In this document: piece after piece, positions 12,421 to 14,800 of the stretch | How the letters are laid out: each line of letters begins with the position of its first letter | Position numbering within the stretch: position 1 is the first letter of the stretch | Notes under the pieces: model-generated | What the model was told of the DNA's origin: nothing | The model's database searches: none | Seen by the model: the letters and a program-made list of their open reading frames with translations, nothing else | Position numbers and translations under genes: made by a program | From: JAGXQV01 sp041674485 | GTDB taxonomy: Bacteria; Pseudomonadota; Gammaproteobacteria; Burkholderiales; Sulfuricellaceae | Length of the DNA stretch: 14,800 nt | Assembly: GCA_041674485.1 (NCBI GenBank) | Contig: JBAYVP010000104.1 | Coordinates: 1 to 14,800, forward strand | Direction of reading: 5' to 3'

Positions 12421-13001
12421 TCCGCTTTATCGTACTAGCCATACTGGCCGTGCTATCCGGCTGTGCCGGATCGCCCAAGATCAACTTCTATACGCTGGAT
12501 GCGCCGCCTTATCCCGAAGTGCATGGCACCGACGCCTCCCGTTTGAGCATTCTGCTGGGGCCGGTGACGCTAATGGAGATAGTCGATCGTCCGCAATTGG
12601 TCATACGCACCGGCGGCAACCGGGTGGAAGTGATCGACACCAGCCGCTGGGCGCAGCCGTTAAAGGGCGAAACGGCGCGCGTGCTGGCGGCGAACCTGGC
12701 GCGTGAAATGGGTACGCTACAGGTATACCTGCATGGTCAGGGAATGGCCTCGGATCACGACATTCGCGTGACGGTGGACATCCTGCGCTTCGAATCCTTG
12801 CCCGGCGTCGCAGCAAGCCTAGAAGCACTGTGGAGCGTACGCCGCAAAGACGGCGGCGCACCGCTTGCCGGTCGCTCGGTAGTGCGCGAAGCTGTGCAGA
12901 TTGATGGCTACGAGCCGTTGGTCGCCGCGCATAGCCGCGCGCTCGCGCGCGTCAGCCGCGACATAGCCGCAGCCATACGCGCAGCCGGCTTCGGCAAATG
13001 A
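12417..13001 (+). CDS. pqiC: PqiC-type outer-membrane lipoprotein
   Basis: A 194-residue protein. A short hydrophobic signal ends in the lipobox LSGC, with the lipidated Cys at residue 16; the next residues AGS lack Asp at +2, consistent with outer-membrane sorting. The body, with FYTLDAP (24-30) and the RPQLVIRTGGNRVEV block, matches the ABC-type transport auxiliary lipoprotein (DUF330/PqiC) family. E. coli PqiC is of similar size and receives the PqiB needle at the outer membrane. The start is GTG, overlapping the pqiB stop by four bases with a near-ideal ribosome site. The C-terminal Ala/Arg-rich helix (AHSRALARVSRDIAAAIRA) is typical of the family. Confidence 0.85.
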   Translation: MIRFIVLAILAVLSGCAGSPKINFYTLDAPPYPEVHGTDASRLSILLGPVTLMEIVDRPQLVIRTGGNRVEVIDTSRWAQPLKGETARVLAANLAREMGTLQVYLHGQGMASDHDIRVTVDILRFESLPGVAASLEALWSVRRKDGGAPLAGRSVVREAVQIDGYEPLVAAHSRALARVSRDIAAAIRAAGFGK

Positions 13002-13043
13002 CCGGCATCTCCACAAAGCACATTTTGTTGCCAGGGAAATAAC

Positions 13044-13991
13044 ATGGAATTCAAGGATTATTACAAGATCATGGGGGTCGCGCGCGACGCGACCCAAGAT
13101 GAAATCAAGCGCGCATACCGCCAGATGGCGCGCAAATATCATCCCGATGTCAGCAAGGAAGCCAATGCCGAGGCGCGTTTCAAAGAAGTCGGCGAGGCTT
13201 ATGAAGTGCTGAAGGATGCGGAAAAACGCGCCGCCTACGATCAACTGGGGGCGAACTGGAAAGCCGGACAGGAATTCCGCCCGCCGCCGGACTGGGACGC
13301 CGGCTTCGAGTTTTCCGGCGGCGGCTTCACCGGAGGCGATGCGGCAGGTTTCAGCGATTTTTTCGAATCGCTGTACGGGCGCGGCTTCGGCGCCGGGCGC
13401 GGAGCGCACGCAGCCTACCCCGCGCAGGGCGAAGACCATCACGCCAAGGTGTTGATCGAACTGGAAGACGCCTACACCGGCGCGACCCGCACCATCGTCC
13501 TGCATGTGCCCGAGATCGATGCGCGGGGACATGTGGCCACGCGCGAACACAAGCTGAACGTGACGATCCCGCGCGGCATACGCGCCGGCCAGCATATCCG
13601 CCTGGTGGGACAGGGCGCGCCGGGCCGCGGGCAAGGCAAGCCGGGCGACCTGTACCTGGAAGTCGAATTTCTTCCTCATGCGCATTATCGCGTCGAGCAA
13701 CGCGACGTCTATCTCGAACTGCCGGTCGCGCCCTGGGAAGCCGCGTTGGGCGCAACGGTGAAAGCACCCACCCCAGGCGGAACCGTCGAACTCAAAATTC
13801 CGGCAAACGCCGTTGCGGGAAACAAGCTGCGCCTGAAAGGACGCGGCATTCCGGGCAGTACGCCGGGTGATTTTTATGTCGTGTTGCAAATCGCGCTGCC
13901 GCCGGCAGACGCTGAAACGTCCAGGTCGTTCTATCGCAACATGGCCGAGCAGTTCAAATCCTTCAACCCGCGCACCAAACTGGGAGTGTAA
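13044..13991 (+). CDS. cbpA: CbpA: DnaJ-like co-chaperone
   Basis: A 315-residue Hsp40. The J domain spans about 1-70, with DYYKIMGV at the start and the HPD triad at 33-35 needed to stimulate DnaK's ATPase. A Gly/Phe-rich linker (about 88-125, FSGGGFTGGDAAGF) follows, then two C-terminal substrate-binding domains without the Cys-rich zinc region of DnaJ, which makes it class II (CbpA type). IPRGIRAGQHIRLVGQGAPG and IPANAVAGNKLRLKGRGIPG are the characteristic repeated CTD motifs. AGGGAA sits about six bases before the ATG. It lies 42 bases after pqiC and two bases before cbpM. In E. coli, CbpA also binds DNA non-specifically in stationary phase; whether that holds here is unknown. Confidence 0.93.
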   Translation: MEFKDYYKIMGVARDATQDEIKRAYRQMARKYHPDVSKEANAEARFKEVGEAYEVLKDAEKRAAYDQLGANWKAGQEFRPPPDWDAGFEFSGGGFTGGDAAGFSDFFESLYGRGFGAGRGAHAAYPAQGEDHHAKVLIELEDAYTGATRTIVLHVPEIDARGHVATREHKLNVTIPRGIRAGQHIRLVGQGAPGRGQGKPGDLYLEVEFLPHAHYRVEQRDVYLELPVAPWEAALGATVKAPTPGGTVELKIPANAVAGNKLRLKGRGIPGSTPGDFYVVLQIALPPADAETSRSFYRNMAEQFKSFNPRTKLGV

Positions 13992-13993
13992 GC

Positions 13994-14314
13994 ATGGATA
14001 ACGAGAAAATGCTGCCGCAATTGAGCGGATTCATACTGGAAGAGCAAACCCAATTCACGCTGGCCGAACTCAGCCGCGCCTGCGCAGTACATGCCGAATG
14101 CATCATCGAGCTGGTCGAAGAAGGCGTGCTTGCACCGGTCGGGCGCGAACCGCATCGCTGGCGCTTCACCGGCATTCATCTGCGCCGCGCCACCATGGCC
14201 TTGCGCCTGCAACGCGATCTGGGCGTCAACCTCGCCGGCGCGGCGCTCGCGCTGCAATTGCTGGAGGAAACCGAAACCCTGCGGGCGCGGCTCAGAGCGC
14301 TGGGCGGCGCTTGA
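13994..14314 (+). CDS. cbpM: CbpM: modulator of CbpA
   Basis: A 106-residue protein encoded two bases after the cbpA stop. The N-terminal half (FTLAELSRACAVHAECIIELVEEGVLAPVG) is the MerR-like winged-helix-type fold of the CbpM family, followed by WRFTGIHLRRATMALRLQRDLGVN and a C-terminal helix (LALQLLEETETLRARLRAL). CbpM binds the J domain of CbpA and blocks its action on DnaK. The size matches the E. coli protein (about 100 residues), and the gene order cbpA-cbpM is conserved. Confidence 0.9.
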   Translation: MDNEKMLPQLSGFILEEQTQFTLAELSRACAVHAECIIELVEEGVLAPVGREPHRWRFTGIHLRRATMALRLQRDLGVNLAGAALALQLLEETETLRARLRALGGA

Positions 14315-14352
14315 TTTCCCATCGCAAATTGCAATAACCGGGACGATAAACC

Positions 14353-14390
14353 ATGCGATTTTTAGATGTTAAAATCGATTACGCCTTCAA
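14353..14390 (+). pseudogene. N-terminal stub of an Rpn-type nuclease/transposase gene
   Basis: The ATG at 14353, preceded by GGGAC, opens MRFLDVKIDYAF, which matches the conserved start of Rpn/PD-(D/E)XK recombination-promoting nucleases (M-[RK]-F-[LV]-D-P-K-x-D-[FY]-AFKK-x-FG). The match stops exactly where element C2 begins (14391); the frame then runs through the element to TAG at 14434-14436. I do not find the rest of the gene on the far side of the element. The stub is short, so the family call is moderate. Confidence 0.5.
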
Positions 14391-14638
14391 CCTAGAAACC
14401 TCCGTTGACCGCTTGCCAAGATGTGTAATAGGGTAGTTCTAAACAACTTTATCATATATTTTGCGTGTACCCGTTTGGTGAGAGCGCGACTGGCTGGATT
14501 GCACGGTTTTCCGGGCGCATGGCGGCGTTGCAACTCTTCAAGAAAGAGAAGGCAATGGAACGACCATTGCGCGTCGTTGCGCCTTGCCCTGCACCCGGAA
14601 AACCGCACACTCCAGCCCGTTCAACGGAGGTTTCTAGG
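14391..14638 (+). mobile_element. Short non-coding inverted-repeat element, copy C2 (248 bp)
   Basis: The perfect 18-bp terminal inverted repeats are CCTAGAAACCTCCGTTGA (14391-14408) and TCAACGGAGGTTTCTAGG (14621-14638). Internal stems match C1: CGGTTTTCCGGG (14504-14515) with CCCGGAAAACCG (14594-14605), and GCAATGG (14552-14558) with CCATTGC (14564-14570), with a changed apical loop (AACGA against AATAA). It is 6 bases longer than C1 near 14537. The flanks are TTCAA on the left and TTAAA on the right, so a target duplication is at best imperfect (4 of 5). It interrupts an Rpn-type gene start. Confidence 0.85.
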
Positions 14639-14683
14639 TTAAAAGCTATGTTGGTCGGCGCCTTAAGACCTGCAAACTCCTAG

Positions 14684-14800
14684 GAGTCTGTCGGACTTAC
14701 CCTAATTCAATCACTTTGAGTTAGAATGGCTTATTTATATATATTTTAAGGTAGAACCGCCATCAGCAAGCAATTTATCACCATTGATCGAAGCAAGCCC
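14684..14800 (+). mobile_element. Left edge of an insertion sequence with transposase N-terminus (cut by window end)
   Basis: From about 14684 the DNA turns AT-rich (GGAGTCTGTCGGACTTACCC, then TTATTTATATATATTTTAAG). The last 39 bases read ISKQFITIDRSKP, like the N-terminus of transposases that begin with '(M)-x-K-x-FIT-V/I-DR-x-x-P' (IS1182/IS4-related). AAGGTAG at 14748-14754 is well placed as a ribosome site, but the codon seven bases later is ATC (14762-14764), not ATG; the frame has a stop two codons before AGA ACC GCC ATC. A 10-bp palindrome, CTCCTAGGAG (14677-14686), sits at the presumed insertion boundary. The exact IS end and family are uncertain. Confidence 0.5.

Noticed and set aside
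14387..14683. Small open frames (70-90 codons) over element C2
   Set aside because: They are not conserved in frame between C1 and C2 because of the 6-base insertion and substitutions, and they have no recognisable domain.

Overview
The window (about 14.8 kb, moderately GC-rich) looks like chromosomal DNA of a beta- or gammaproteobacterium. The evidence is a Pqi (paraquat-inducible) envelope transport operon, a CbpA/CbpM co-chaperone pair, large TPR-glycosyltransferase genes with multiplied 34-residue repeats, and many short intergenic repeat families. I cannot name a genus from the sequence alone.

Layout. 1-1200 is a junkyard of mobile-DNA remains: a probable frameshifted IS3-type transposase tail (2-60), a truncated copy of a short inverted-repeat element (about 120-225), a lone antitoxin-like gene on the minus strand (227-469) and several palindromic intergenic repeats. 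1202-8316 holds two overlapping plus-strand genes for TPR proteins with GT41 (SPINDLY/O-GlcNAc-transferase-type) domains. The first has one TPR+GT41 module. The second is a 1642-residue fusion of two such modules. The three modules carry 3, 5 and 9 copies of the same 102-bp TPR unit. 8538-13001 is a pqi-type operon: a small YgiT/MqsA-like zinc-finger gene, pqiA split into two half-genes, pqiB (three MCE domains plus a long 29-residue-repeat C-terminal extension) and the lipoprotein gene pqiC. 13044-14314 encodes CbpA (DnaJ-like) and its modulator CbpM. 14353 to the end is again mobile DNA: a 13-codon stub of an Rpn-type nuclease/transposase gene, a full copy of the short element, and the left edge of an IS whose transposase reading frame lacks a normal start codon.

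The most interesting signal is the short non-coding element. Two full copies (9989-10230, 242 bp; 14391-14638, 248 bp) and one truncated copy (about 120-225) lie within this window. Each full copy ends in a perfect 18-bp terminal inverted repeat. Between the two copies the repeat differs at two positions, and in each copy both ends carry the matching change, so the ends co-vary. One copy sits exactly between pqiA2 and pqiB, is flanked by TTAAA on both sides, supplies the pqiA2 stop codon from its left end, and places an AGG six bases before the pqiB start from its right end. Removing it with one TTAAA restores a 14-bp pqiA2/pqiB overlap, the same size as the intact pqiA1/pqiA2 overlap.

How the genes work together. 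PqiA (inner membrane), PqiB (inner-membrane-anchored MCE tunnel) and PqiC (outer-membrane lipoprotein) are expected to form a lipid-transport bridge across the periplasm. CbpA/CbpM is a regulated Hsp40 co-chaperone for DnaK. The GT41 proteins are expected to be cytoplasmic protein O-glycosyltransferases; their targets are not evident here.
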